Of a DNA stretch of 64,000 nt, positions 1 to 12,800 are shown in pieces (the stretch's first letter is position 1; every line of letters starts with the position of its first letter). The stretch is from Ciona intestinalis. Lineage: Eukaryota > Chordata > Ascidiacea > Phlebobranchia > Cionidae. The stretch spans positions 6,493,106 through 6,557,105 of the forward strand of contig NC_020174.2 in assembly GCF_000224145.3 (NCBI RefSeq), given 5' to 3'. The notes beneath the pieces are model-generated. The model was not told where the DNA came from. It made no database searches and saw only the letters and a program-made list of their open reading frames with translations. The translations under genes were made by a program, and so were the position numbers.

Positions 1-228
1 GCAATTCACACGTTAATAACTGCGTCATAATTGCAATTCACACGTTGATTATTTAGCCGGTAGGTGCTTTAAAACAGGTTTGAATACGAATAAGAAAGCA
101 TTACTTTAACGTTAAGAACGTTTGCCTGTGTATTGCAAGCATAGTCCATACGTTCATCGTAAAGTTGCCTTTAAATTCGCGAAAGAAAAGCGATAAACAA
201 GACGCTTTTATTAGGATTACACTTGTAT

Positions 229-250
229 CGGTTAACCGGTTAACCGGTTA
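229..250. promoter_or_regulatory. Tandem AACCGGTT palindromes
   Basis: Two abutting perfect AACCGGTT octamers (234-241 and 242-249) lie in a longer GGTTAACC run, with a degenerate copy just downstream. AACCGGTT is the known consensus of Grainyhead/CP2 transcription factors. A binding role here is inference; it may equally be a short simple repeat. Confidence 0.3.
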
Positions 251-310
251 AAACTGAACGGTTAACGGTTAAACAAAAATAGGGAAAATCCACAGCCCTA
301 TATATTACCC

Positions 311-628
311 ACGTCTATCCCATCTTACCCCACATGTATCCCATCGTACCCCACATGTATCCCATCTTACCCCACATGTATCCCATCTTACCTTACATTT
401 ATCCCATCTTACCCCACGTCTATCCCATCGTACCCCACATGTATCTCATCTTACCCCACATGTATCCCATCGTACCCCACATGTATCCCATCTTACCCCA
501 CACCTATCCCATCTTACCCTACATTAATCCCATCTTACCCCACGTCTATCCCATCGTACCCCACATGTATCCCATCTTACCCCACATTTTTCCCATCTTA
601 CCCCACATTTATCCCATTTTCCCCCACA
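311..628. repeat. 21-bp minisatellite
   Basis: About fifteen diverged copies of a 21-bp unit run head to tail. Because 21 is a multiple of three, the array is open in frame and reads as repeated MYPILPH/MYPIVPH, but this is a repeat artefact, not a gene. The unit contains CCCATCTTACCCCAC, which recurs in reverse complement in dispersed elements near 25030 and 28258. It starts just downstream of the stop codon of the minus-strand gene at 657. Confidence 0.9.
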
Positions 629-656
629 ATACTAATGTCAGGTAGAAATAGGTTTG

Positions 657-3600
657 TCACCTGTTTGGTTCATTAGTGTCGCCTACAGCACTCCTGTGTG
701 TAGGCACGATGTATCTATCCATAATATGATCATGGCCGCCCCCTGTATCTGCTGTATCCTCCATCACTACACCTTCTTCTTCTTGTGTAATAGTGAGATC
801 TATAGTAGGTTTATGGATTAGGAGAAATATAGTGACAGTTTCAGAAGCGAAATATTTTTAGTGTACATTGTCGGGCATGATTTTTTGTCAGTTACATTTT
901 CGTAGCACCAGATCCTTACTGTATTTCTTTACACAAGAATCATGAATGGTATAAAAGATCATAAAACAAAATTGCCAGAAGATGTTTTTCTAACTTATAA
1001 TACACAACAGGTGTGTATAACATAAGATACGTTTGAATTTTAGTGTTTATACCTTCAGTATTTGAAGTATTATGTTGGGTGTTGACTCTTTCGTTTAGTT
1101 CATCTTGTGTTGACACCATGGTTGAATGGAGGTTGGGGTCGTTGGTTGGTATCTCGTGTTCGGATTCACTTTGGGAACTCTCGCTCGCTGTTAATGGACC
1201 AATCAATGACATTTATATCGCATGAACATTTCATCCATTAAGACAAAGTGTTCTACATTATATGCTTGCTTACCATCAGCTACCATGTATGTAATTTGAG
1301 AGCATTACATAAAAAGAAGGTAAACTAACATATTTTTTCATGAATATATGTACTCTACAATACAACACATATATATTACAGAATAATATAGATAAATTGT
1401 TAAAGTATTTATAAATCTTACATGATTGTGTGTCATTGTGTGGATTCTGATCAACGACTTCCATCGATGGTTCGAGGTTTGTTGTTGTTTTATCAACTGA
1501 AAAGTATAATAATATATTTTTTAGTTTATAAACCCTTTAAAATACAATAACAGCCTAACAGATAAATTAAAGTAAATAAAAATCACCATCACTTGCGTAT
1601 CCGGTATCGTGATGTAAAGTTCGGATGTTGGTTTTGTCCTCCTCATCATTTCTCCCGTGATGTGAAGAACTTCCAACTAAACGATTAAATTGTGTAAAGG
1701 AAGTTACTGAACACAAAACAGAATAAGATGCAATGTCAATGAAAAATGGTTCACATTTGGTTTGTTTCTGTTTTTGGGTTATATTTAGTAAAATTTGTAA
1801 ACTCCATACTTTGTGTTCTTACCCCACATGCATCCTATCTTAAGTATCATATTTTCTACTCACGTGAGCGATTTGATTCACGTGAGCGATTTGATTCACG
1901 TGATGATGAAGATTTATTTGATCGAGCAGAGAGAGGGGGAAGGGGTTCCGATGAAGATGATTTTGTCGGCAAGCCACTGTTGCGCCGACTATTGTTGCTG
2001 CCTGAAGTTTAAACGTGAGAAAGTTGTTTATATATTAAAACCAATAAAATACAATTAAATACAGTACGATTACATTATACAATTAAAAATTTTTTTAAAC
2101 AAAATTCAACTATTTTTTTTACGTTACAAAACAAATTTAAAAATTTGCCTCATCATAAAAAAGGTTCTTTTATTGCCACAAGTTGAATATTAACTACGTG
2201 TACAAACTCACTCCTGCTTATAGGACCCGACAAAATCTTCTTCTCTAAATCTTCCGGGATGTCGGAGAAATCGTCATCGCTGTCTTGTGCCGTGTTCGCT
2301 TGAATCAATCTCTCGATCTCCTCGAACTCAGTCAGGGATTCAGTTTCGTCGAGGTGGGGACCTGTATGGTGGGAAGGTTAAGATTAGGAATCTAGAAAAA
2401 GAGTAAAATAAAAGGTGGGGGGATAAAGGTGAATGGTAAAGATAAAAAATACACCAGGATACAAAAAAACAGCACATTTTGTATGAACTTAAAAAAAGGT
2501 GTAGAATGTCAAAGGAATGATCCCAACAACACTAACTTCCTGAAGCATGTGACTTGGTTTTCGTTGGCAAAGCATTTGAGTCGGTTGTTTTGGAAAAATC
2601 TTCTGAATATTCAGCACCTAACTCATCCAGCTGTATACGAAGGTCTTCACTATGTACACGGCCTATTATGAGGGTTGTTATTAAGTGGTGAGGATGAGAA
2701 CTTTTCATAAGTTTATAATTTACCCGATTTTTCACTGATGTCAAGAATGGGTTCAGAATCTGATGTTCCACATACTTTATGACTTGTTGGTGACAGAATG
2801 TTGTCTTCATTTTCTATATTAACATGTCATCATGGTGTATATATTATATTGTATAATATAGACCTTACTGTTTAGAAAAATGATTTTGTAGGCTAATTAC
2901 TGAGGCTTAAACTGTTAATTATTTATTTGCAATCAGTTTGTTGATAGTGAAAGAAGAAACATTAAATCAGAGCATGAAACATAATAAACTCAATAACCTT
3001 AAACATAAACCATAACATAGCTTTAGATGGGGAAGATTTAATATATAATATATATATAATATAATAAGTGTAATTTCTGTTATCTGGGTTAATTATTATT
3101 TCTGTAATCTTAGGTCTTAGAAATATAGCTTTTCCTTTTAAAACTCAACACATATGGTACCGGCGTTTCCTTTGCAAACTGAAAACATATGTCTTACAAT
3201 TAAAGTTTCACCAGAACTTACCAGAAGCTGTATTTACTTCAAGAATATTCGCAAACGTATCATCATCCGTCAGGTTCAGACTTGGGTCTTCTAAAGGCAC
3301 AGAATCATCGAAACTCTTACTATTATCATCCGGTTGTAATATCCCCGCATCATCAATGTTAAGATGGCCGTCACCACTCCCTCTACCAGCAAAGGTTATG
3401 CGGCTGGATTGAACAAAGAACATTTAATACAAGAGTAGTACAAATACATGAATGAATGAAACTTTTCGACATATTTTGTTTAATAACATGGGAAATGGTG
3501 CAGCAGCAACTCTGGCCTGAACACCAGACTTCATAATGAATGGATGTAACTTATTTATCCTTGCATGGCGGGGCAACGACAGTCGTTATAACACAGGTGT

Positions 3601-4065
3601 TCTGTTCCGTAAACCTCATGCCCGCTTACAAGTTACCATGTATTCCGTATGTAACTTAAACAGCAAAATTTTTTTCAAATTTTTGAAACAATAAAGAAAA
3701 GAAAACAGTAAAAACAACAGTCATACAATTTTTGGTTTTCTATTAGGTTTCTGTGTTACTGATTCATCACTGCAGACTGCAGTTTTGATAATTCATGTAA
3801 TGTTAGGTTACTGTTCATATTGAAATTGTCAGCAAGGAGATTTGCCCTAAATAAGTTTATATAAAAAAATGAATAAAATAAAATGGTTTAGTAGATTAAA
3901 GTTAGGGTGGGGAGAACATTTGGCAGACAAAATGCTTGCCCATTTAATTTAGACTATAAAAGTTCATCCAAATCAGGTAAAGTTCATTTAATCTCAAATA
4001 TTTTTATCAGAATACCTGGATTTGCGATGACTAATCTTTCCTGGTCTTTGAAAGTCTCCACTCAT
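657..4065 (-). CDS. Unrecognised acidic, serine-rich protein, 10 exons
   Basis: I do not recognise this gene. Ten exons on the minus strand join with perfect phase: 4065-4016, 3403-3222, 2759-2724, 2644-2537, 2361-2212, 2001-1864, 1676-1593, 1496-1422, 1187-1053 and 799-657, giving 366 aa. The start MSGDFQRPGK is the first ATG after an in-frame TGA. The N-terminus is basic (HRKSSRITFAGRG); the rest is acidic and Ser/Asn/Thr-rich with clusters such as DSDDDFSDIPEDLEKK and SESSQSESEHE, and it ends DTNEPNR. There is no signal peptide or membrane segment, so an intracellular, largely disordered protein is likely. After the first intron (phase 2) every intron is phase 1. An 18-bp tandem duplication inside exon 6 (about 1864-1900) repeats SRESNR. 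The small exons were placed by splice motifs and phase, so individual borders may be off. It diverges from the CatSper-like gene with about 2.7 kb between. Confidence 0.7.
3535..3660 (-). repeat. SINE tail fragment
   Basis: This stretch, in intron 1 of the minus-strand gene, carries the common 3' part of the interspersed repeat of this window in reverse orientation: hallmarks are the reverse complements of TAAGCGGGCACGAGGTGT and of GTTATAACGACTGTCGTTGC. Confidence 0.8.
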
Positions 4066-6815
4066 TCTTCGTCAGTGTGTAGACTTAAGATACATTTTTT
4101 AATCCAAAGTCATTAAAAAACACTTTCCATAATGTGCCTGTATTGGGTGGTAACTTATAACCTGCACAAATAAAAATAACATATCCCGAGATCTAGATGC
4201 AGAATATCTGAATAAGACATACGTATAGCATATACAGTCTAAATAAAAATGTATATATTACAAAAAGACAGAAATAAAAACTGAAATAAAGTTAAAATAT
4301 TTGTAATATGACAAGCATGCATACCTACTTCACATAATAAAGTGCATATTATCATAACCTGTATAACAATTGCTCAATTATGGGCACTAAACAACCGGAG
4401 ACAAAAGATGGAAAGTTCTGTAGTAAACAGGCAGGTCATACATCATAATGAATCTAACAATTGTAAAGGTCGCAACTCAGTTAATCAACTCCTCCCTTTG
4501 TGTAGGAATCGAAATTAAAGATGAATTTTGATGACATGAAACCAAACACCGATTAAACCAACTCTTCTGAGATAAAAGCATTCCATGAGAAGACAATGAA
4601 AGTTCAACAATCTTTGTGTTGTTTTGTTTCGCCACTTGTGGTCAAGCTATTCCATAACATGGGAGGGTGGTTTTAAAAAAGAGCTGCTTGCGGTCGGTTG
4701 CTATTTTTAATTCACTATTCAATACTTTGTAAGTCAAAATTGCAATTTTATATGATGGGTTCTTCAACATTAGGTAAATGCATCTCTAATCTAAAATTAG
4801 GTAAAATAAACTCTAACCTTACAATTACTTTGGTAAAATTCTAACTTTGTCTATTGTGACATGGTATTACAAGTCTGATACAGACAGTAATAAAGGCTTG
4901 GGGGTTTGTAAGAGTTAAAAACCATTTGTATGTTATAACAAACCAGCATAGCAACTGTTGTTCAAATATAACGTATGAATTAAAGGTCTGTATAGAAAGC
5001 GGAAGCCGTGTAAATCTCCCAAGTAGGATACTCCCTGTAACAACACACCATGAATCAATATCAATGCTTTTCACATTTGATCCAAACAAATACGTTCGTG
5101 GCAATTTGCTGAGCAAACATTCCATATCAATGGTAAGAAAGGAATGACAATTTGGTCGACCGCAATGAATGGCAACCTTGACAATAGGAGTGGTGAAGCA
5201 TGAAGCTCGCTACAAGATATCGCACATCATAGCAATGTCAAAGTCATTAGTCTATTATTATTTAAAAAGACTTCATCAATCAAAATAAGTTTGACAGAAA
5301 AATAAACAAATGGGTTTCTCTGTATCTACATATTATAGGACATTGTGAAATGTAGAGTAGTTTGTTTATTTAGCTGTTACCACAATAAGTTTAATTGGCT
5401 ATTTCATGTTAAAAACATTAAACAGTTGCAATATATTTGTATATGATTGCTTAATAAATTGAAAGTAGAAAACCACCAAATCAATACACATCATTTAAAT
5501 TTAAATTTCCAATAAAGAATCTTTGGGAGTCTTAGGACACAAACTGCTCGAATAAGATTTATTAAATAAAATAGACAACAATATACTCCATACAAACAGT
5601 CAATATTTGGAACGCCCAACACAGATATTTTAAAGAGCTGTCGTTCCTCCAAGAAAAACATAACAACAATAGGAAAGATTGAAAATAGAAAAGTATTCGA
5701 CTGATGTAGGTGAGAGGTATCTTGAACAGCACACCCATGCGTGGGTAATGAAACTGCGCAAAACATCTTTAATGGGCTATTATAAAATTGAATTGTAAGC
5801 CATGTAATTACTTCTTAGCAACAAAATATTATCTCAAAGGATTAGTGGTTGGAATCAAAACATAAGATAAATCCACCGTGTATCTGTCAAAAGAAAGTTA
5901 CCGCGTTTAAAAAGGTTTCCATGGCTATGAAAGTACGACCTTGAACGATATTATATCAACGTCGAAAAGAACGATTAAAGTTGTTGTGTAAGCGCTGTTC
6001 AAATATTATTAAACATCAAAACGATTCAAAAAAAATGAATTTAATTTACATCAATAACTGTGTAAACTTGAGCGTGAGAAACTTGTTTTGTGCAGATTTA
6101 TACCCATAAAGTTTTAATACAACATCAGAATCTTTCCTGCATGTTATTGTGCACTTAACAATAACAAAGAAAAACATAACCAAAACAATAACAATAAATT
6201 AACACTCAACGGTATTATACACTTATAAAATAGACTTAAAAAGAACAAATTTACAGCACAAAGCGAAACAGTTGCCAGGATTATAAAATAATAATAACAC
6301 AGACTGAACATGCTGGATTACCTACTTTTGCGACATCATAGCGAAAACTAAGTTACAAAATACGACATTATATTCATATTCCACGGAAAGAAGACCCGGT
6401 GTTTGATTATTACGTAGTGAGTGATATTTTCTGTTGTGACAAACATAGTTACGTAAGCTAAAAATACAAACAGACAAATTCTTTGATTTTCAAGAATATA
6501 ACCAGACCATTTTTAAATAATTTTGAAGCTTAAAACGCAAAATACACATATTTTACACACATATGTACTTCATAACCGTTTGCTGGTTTAAAGGTACATA
6601 TATAACGTATATAAATTGTCTAAACTTGCCACAAATCACCTGGAATTGCCACTGTAGCATCATCGTTGGTTACGACAAATATAACGCTCCAGTGATTATC
6701 TGTTACGCTATGTTCAATCAACCGTGTCGCATTATGATCAAACAATCATCGTTATGACGACACCGCAAAAAAGTAACTTTATAATGTTTACATTTATACA
6801 CAATTTATTGCAAAA
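4066..6815. other. Intergenic region between divergent genes
   Basis: No convincing coding exon was found on either strand in this AT-rich 2.7 kb. It separates the minus-strand gene (start 4065) from the plus-strand CatSper gamma-like gene (start 6816), so it should hold both promoters. Short open frames at 4841-5125 and 5491-5766 (minus) lack family resemblance or supporting splice sites. Confidence 0.5.
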
Positions 6816-9800
6816 ATGCATCCCTTATGGTATTATTTTACTGCTTTTATGTGTATTTTGACCGTACACAATAGCTATGCGACCAACGTCATCCCGAGTC
6901 ACCCTAAAATCGAACTTCATTGCAAGCAAATCGGTAAACCAGGGAGGATCCGTCTAGTTTTATTGAAACAAGCTTCACCGTCGGTAAGATGGCTGTATAA
7001 CGTAGATTTTGAGCACCGAAAGTCAATGATGTTCTTTTGCAGGTTATCCGTTGCGAGCTGTATAAAAATAACGCGATGTTAAATTTACAAGCAACTCTTT
7101 TTCATGGAAAGAAGACCCGCCCTTCCAAATTAACTTATGTAACGTTTAATTCCACCTGGAGCAAAAAGTACAGCGTTATATCACGTAGAAACCAGGTGAA
7201 AGTAACATTATTCTTTCCGTGTACCAATCTCGTACCACATTGACGACGAGCGCAGATGAAAGTTGACTACTCGATCTGATCATTTTGTTCAGACAGAATG
7301 GACATTCTCAATCGCCGAGCGGGATTTCTTTCATCACGTGACGGATTTTGAAATCCCAGTGACGCAAACGCCTACGTACGTACATACGTCATTAAAATGG
7401 TACATGCGTGTTAGCATGTGTCATCCCCGTGTAAACCCTTGCGCCGTGGTGACAATGGTCATCGTGCACCAAGCTACAGGTTGGTATGATGTATATAACA
7501 GCTGTGACAATCTAAGCAAGGCACTTATTGTTAAACAATACAACAATGGTCTTTTATGGGCTGTCTAAATTGTCAATCACACAGAAAAATTAATCACACT
7601 CAAACTAACATACATGGTAACCTGTAAGCCTGTTATAAGGACCCCGCCATGTGAGGATAAATAAGTTATATATATATATGTGGTAACTTGTAAGCGGGTA
7701 CAAGGTGTCTGTGGCACAATAGTTCAATACATAACAAAACTGCTTTCTTCACCTTTTAACTAAGGAATCTTTGAACACAGATCACTTATTTAAGAAGACA
7801 TGGGGTGTATGGGTTCCTGGTATTCCACCGAATGAATATACAAACCTTGTATCATCCACCAGCAGTTACATTCACACCACTCATGTTCCCTGCCAAAGTG
7901 GAAGCTCTTTAATGTTTCTTTCCAACACTACAGTTACATGTATGTATATATTATAGTTTGTGATTTATAAATATTATGTGCTGCATTTGCCACTATTGTG
8001 GGCATGTAAGTTGTTCAAGACACTTTCTGATGATTTGTTTCCAAATGTCCTTTCCAAGTTTGTCAACCATAAGAAAGCAAACCCCCCCTAAAAGTTAGAT
8101 GTTTGGTGAGTATGTGCAAAGTTGAGGAGTGTGAAGTAGTTCCTGGGCCACATGGGGATATAATTAAGTTACGTTTGGTAGATAGATACTTTAGTAACAC
8201 CAAGACAAGATATGGTTTAAACTATTTTTCTTGGTTGGTAAGCAGAGGATTGTTTACAAACATTTGTTCCTCTAGATATAGCAGTTAGTTGGAATTCATT
8301 TCTTCCAAACTCAACATTGTTCTACAAGTTAACATGCGATGAAACTGATGTCTCCCCGTGTAGCAGCGTACAAGTCTACCATGCAATCATCACTTCATAT
8401 AACGTGATGCTCGTGACAGAACATGGGATTCTGGTCTCCAATTCATTGGGTAAAGAATGCTCTTCATCAGCTTGTAACAATGTAAGTTTGAACCGTGAAC
8501 TGAATCATGGGTAACATTGCAGTGTTTTACTTTATGAATAAGATTAATCCATTACACACCATGGTTTAAACATTGCATGTTTATGAACAAATGAACATAT
8601 AGTTTCTTGCACATAAACAAATTCTTTTCTGCATAAACTTATTATTTTAACCACATTATAAAATATAAAGAAAGTCATTGTGTGGTTTTTATATAAAAAT
8701 GAATTGTAAACACTCTTTACGCATAACATCTATCTTGTTTTCAAACAGATTAAATTTCACCGTGTTGGTGATTCACTTCATACATACAGCCCTGTATGGG
8801 CTGAAGGGAAGTTATCTTATACTCCCGTTTGCATCAGGTTAACGTCTATAGCGCCACTTGGTAAGTCAACATATGTAGCCTCATCATTTCGTACATTTTA
8901 CAAAGATTTTGTTATAAATAGTTGTAGTTTGTGTTACATAGTTGTTAACAAAAATATATTATTTCGTTTGGTTTCAGATGGTGTTGTTCTGTTTACTTTC
9001 AAATCTGGAAATGGCAAGAATGTAAGTGTATGACTGATTGCTCAAGAATTAATAATTTTACCCACGCTTATGCAACTTATTTGTTTAATAATACGAAGAT
9101 AAAATATGAATTGTAATACAAAATAATTTTAGATTTTAATCCTACATTACGTATCCCACCTCACCAAACAAACCATTAATTTTCAGGTAATTGCTTCCTC
9201 CAGTGAGACGTTCAAGGTTTGGAAAATTTATTCAACCAACCTAGAAAAAGTTATGGCTGTGTATGACCAACAGACTAGAAGTGTCATCTCAATCCACCAA
9301 CCCAACAACGTATGTAAAATCAACATTAAATAAATTGGTCAAAACACTTAATCTATAAACTTTTACAGAAAATACTAGCAATTAATAATTAATGTTAATT
9401 GTAATTTAGCCAAAAAACTATAACATCGAGTAAAAATAGTTTTGCAAAACATTTTACTTTGTAATTAATTCTATACAAACAATTAATGCCCATAAATAAC
9501 TTAGTCAAAACTTTCTTTACAGAACTCCTCAGTTTCGCAATCCAGAATGTTGTCTTCGAGAAAACAAAGATTTTCTTCATTTAGTTTTCCGACCACCGGA
9601 CACGTGACTTGCATGCTTATGATGCCAAACCATTATCTTTATGCTGCTGTATCGAACACAATGTGGCTTTCCACTGATGGTGGTAACATGTACAGCAAGT
9701 ACGAATACATAAGCTTTGTATATTCTTCATGAATGTGTTGCATGCAAGAGTGGGACCCGCACTTCTACATGTTTGGGGACCCATTGTGAGTGGGACCCAT

Positions 9801-12800
9801 TATTTTACAAGACACAAATGGGAAAATATTAGTTTTTTATTTAATTTGTTGTGTGCTGAAATATTTAATTTTAAACTTTTACAGAATTCATGAATTGTCG
9901 AGTTCTGAACAAGTTATTAAGTTAGTTGGGCACGGAGATGAAAACTCAATCCTGGTTTTAACGAGCACTGGTGCAGTTTGGTGGGGAAAAGCGGGCTTCC
10001 TAGGTTTAAAACATCTGCTCACTGTCCAGGTTCGTTATATGGTTTAAATAATCCTAACATCACATTAGGTGCTGGCTTGTGTTGGGGGATCTGTTTGCTA
10101 GCTCAGGTTACAAATCAATTTGTTGAGTTTGTTTTTTTAGCATATGTGTCCTAATGTATAAAGTTGGTAAATACCAGAAACACCTTACTGTGATTATGAA
10201 ACAGAAGGAAAATCGAAGTGCTGACCTGGTTATTACTCACATGTAGGTTAAAAAACATTGTGCAGGTTTTACTGTAAAGTAGTTTTTTCTTTTAACAAAC
10301 TAAGCTATGCATGCCTATTGTTTAGATCATACAGTGAGGTCCATACACAGTAAGTGGTTGAATGATACAGTAGTAATGTGTTGATGTTAGTTTAACACGC
10401 GTGCGTTTATCAGAACCCATCAAAAGGCATGGACATAACATTTGATGGTACTGGCCATCCAGTGTTACTAAACAGTGAGTCAGGAGCAAACCCGCTGCAT
10501 GCAAGGCTAGTTGATGTGTTTATCAAGTCAGAGGTTTGCAGGCAAGTTCATATATTGAGCCACAATAAAAGAAATTGTAATTAACATTCACTGATAATTG
10601 CCTCTTTACTTTCAGATATTCTATAAGTTCGAACTTACAAGAAAGTTTATATTATTTGGATCTTTCAACATCCTTTAGTTTCTCTGTGTCCGCCACCATG
10701 AAAAATGGTAAAGATTGTTTATATTATATTGCTACCATTGTGAGGGTGTGAGACACCTCATGTTCGTTACTATAACCTAGAACTGATGGGTTATCAAAAT
10801 TGTCAGCAATACAAAAAAGTTAAAACCCTTATAAATGTCCAACTTTGCTCTGCCACACCAAAATTAATGAGTGTTTTTATTTTGTCTCACTCTTATAGCT
10901 AGAACAGGCATGAAACTCAAATAAGTAACATTTAGTAATTTATTCATACAATATATGCGGACATTAATTAAACCCAGCAAGTCAACCAAACAGAACAAAA
11001 TCCACTGTAATTAATACAAGCTAACAACAATGTTTATTAGACAACAGTATAATTCCTACCGGGAACTCAATGGTATCAATTACGATGGGAAATCCACAAA
11101 TCTTCAAGTTTGAGTTGAACGAGTATCGCGCATCCAAGTTTGTCCATCTTGTGCAAGTGGTGTTGACTGCTCGTTATAATATAAAGGTAGTTGTGTGTAT
11201 TACATTATATTGATTGTTGCATTTATAGGGCTCTATTAGTTTTGTATGAAAATCATACATATAGGCTGTCTATAAGTAACATTATTGAAAGAAATGAGTT
11301 ATTCTGCCTGGAGTCCAAACTGGCAGGCATAAATAGGACTTCAGTGAACCTATCTCACTTTGCACGTCATTTCATTGTGTAATGTGGTAACTCTTCTTAT
11401 CCGTCGAAACATCCAATCCTGTTTTATTTCCAGGGAGTGAGTTCTATCTCGTTCAACCTTAAAAGTGTTCGTAGCCCATGCTCGGTTACCTCATACACCC
11501 TGTTGATTGTAGCAGATTGCCCAATCTCAAAGCAACTTCACTTTGAATATTCATCCCTGCTTATAACTGCCAAAGAAACTGTTCCTGTTCAAGATTATGT
11601 GTCTTCTAATGTCAGCACATATGAACTACTGCAAGAACTTCCAGTAAGTGGCGTGGAATTATAAGTGTATTTTAAAAGCTTTTTTTAAATATATATTTTT
11701 TTAAGTTGTTTAACATCAATTTTAAAAGTTGGTGATCAAGTATCTGGTTTCTGCATTGTACCCCTATGATGAAGGTAGGAGTAGCCGATGCCATTATCCT
11801 CACTTTGACACAAGTGTTTGTTCTGGTGCGTAGCACAGTTGGTTAGCGCGCCGAAAACACCCAGGTTATAACGACTGTCGTTTTCCGAGCACACAAGAAT
11901 ACATAGGTTACATTCATTCGTTGGTTATGATTATGACTAGCATTTTACCAAATCAAGTGTGCAACTTCATTGCCCCGAACACTTTTTAAATTACTCATAT
12001 ACAGAAGTTGTTTAATTCTATTAATTTGTTTCCCACAAATACCCCCAACAGCGTAACTACCGACCCCCTTCATCGATGGCTGTAGCTATTCCGATATCGG
12101 GGAACGTCTACAATGTTCACCCACAGACCATTTCTGATGAAAGGTTTATGACATACAGTTACTCAGCTAAACGAAGGTAACTTAAATATAGTTTGTTCGT
12201 ATTATACCAACACCGAACTTTGAACCAAGTATCCTCTAGCAATGAGGCAAGTACAATTAAACCAATGTCCACCACCATTTCCTTTTAACTTTACAATGTG
12301 GATTACTTGTTTTTTTAAATTAGCAGTTTAATTTTCAACAAATGAAAAATGAATAAAACATTAGGTTTAATAAGAATTTGAAATGGAAATATTTCCACAG
12401 ATTAAAAGGATTCTGCGATAATAAATTGAACCGAACATCATGTAGTTGTACCTCAGCTCATAAGTTTTCTTCACTTGAGAAATATTCTGATTGCAGAGAA
12501 AAAGTAATTTCCTAGAATTATTAACTCAATATTACAAAAGTATTTTTTTCTAATTACTTTTTAAATGCTGTATTGCTGCCCTTGTTTTAAGCCAGTTTTA
12601 TTGTCTACTTAAAACAAAACTTAGTTGTCTTTTAGCATTTTACAGATATTTACTGTTGCGTTTTATCTTTTCATTTTTTTACAATATTTAAACGTTTTTT
12701 AAGTTACATATCTGTTTTGTTAAACAGGTTTACAAAGTTTTATACGACTATACATACAAACTTAACTTCTCCATGCTGCACAACAAAATGCATTATACCC

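Noticed and set aside
334..645. 103-codon open frame with MYPILPH repeats
   Set aside because: It is the translation of the 21-bp minisatellite; period divisible by three keeps it open. No start context or splice signals.
4841..5147. Overlapping frames on both strands upstream of the CatSper gamma-like gene
   Set aside because: No splice partners or motifs; each is probably chance.
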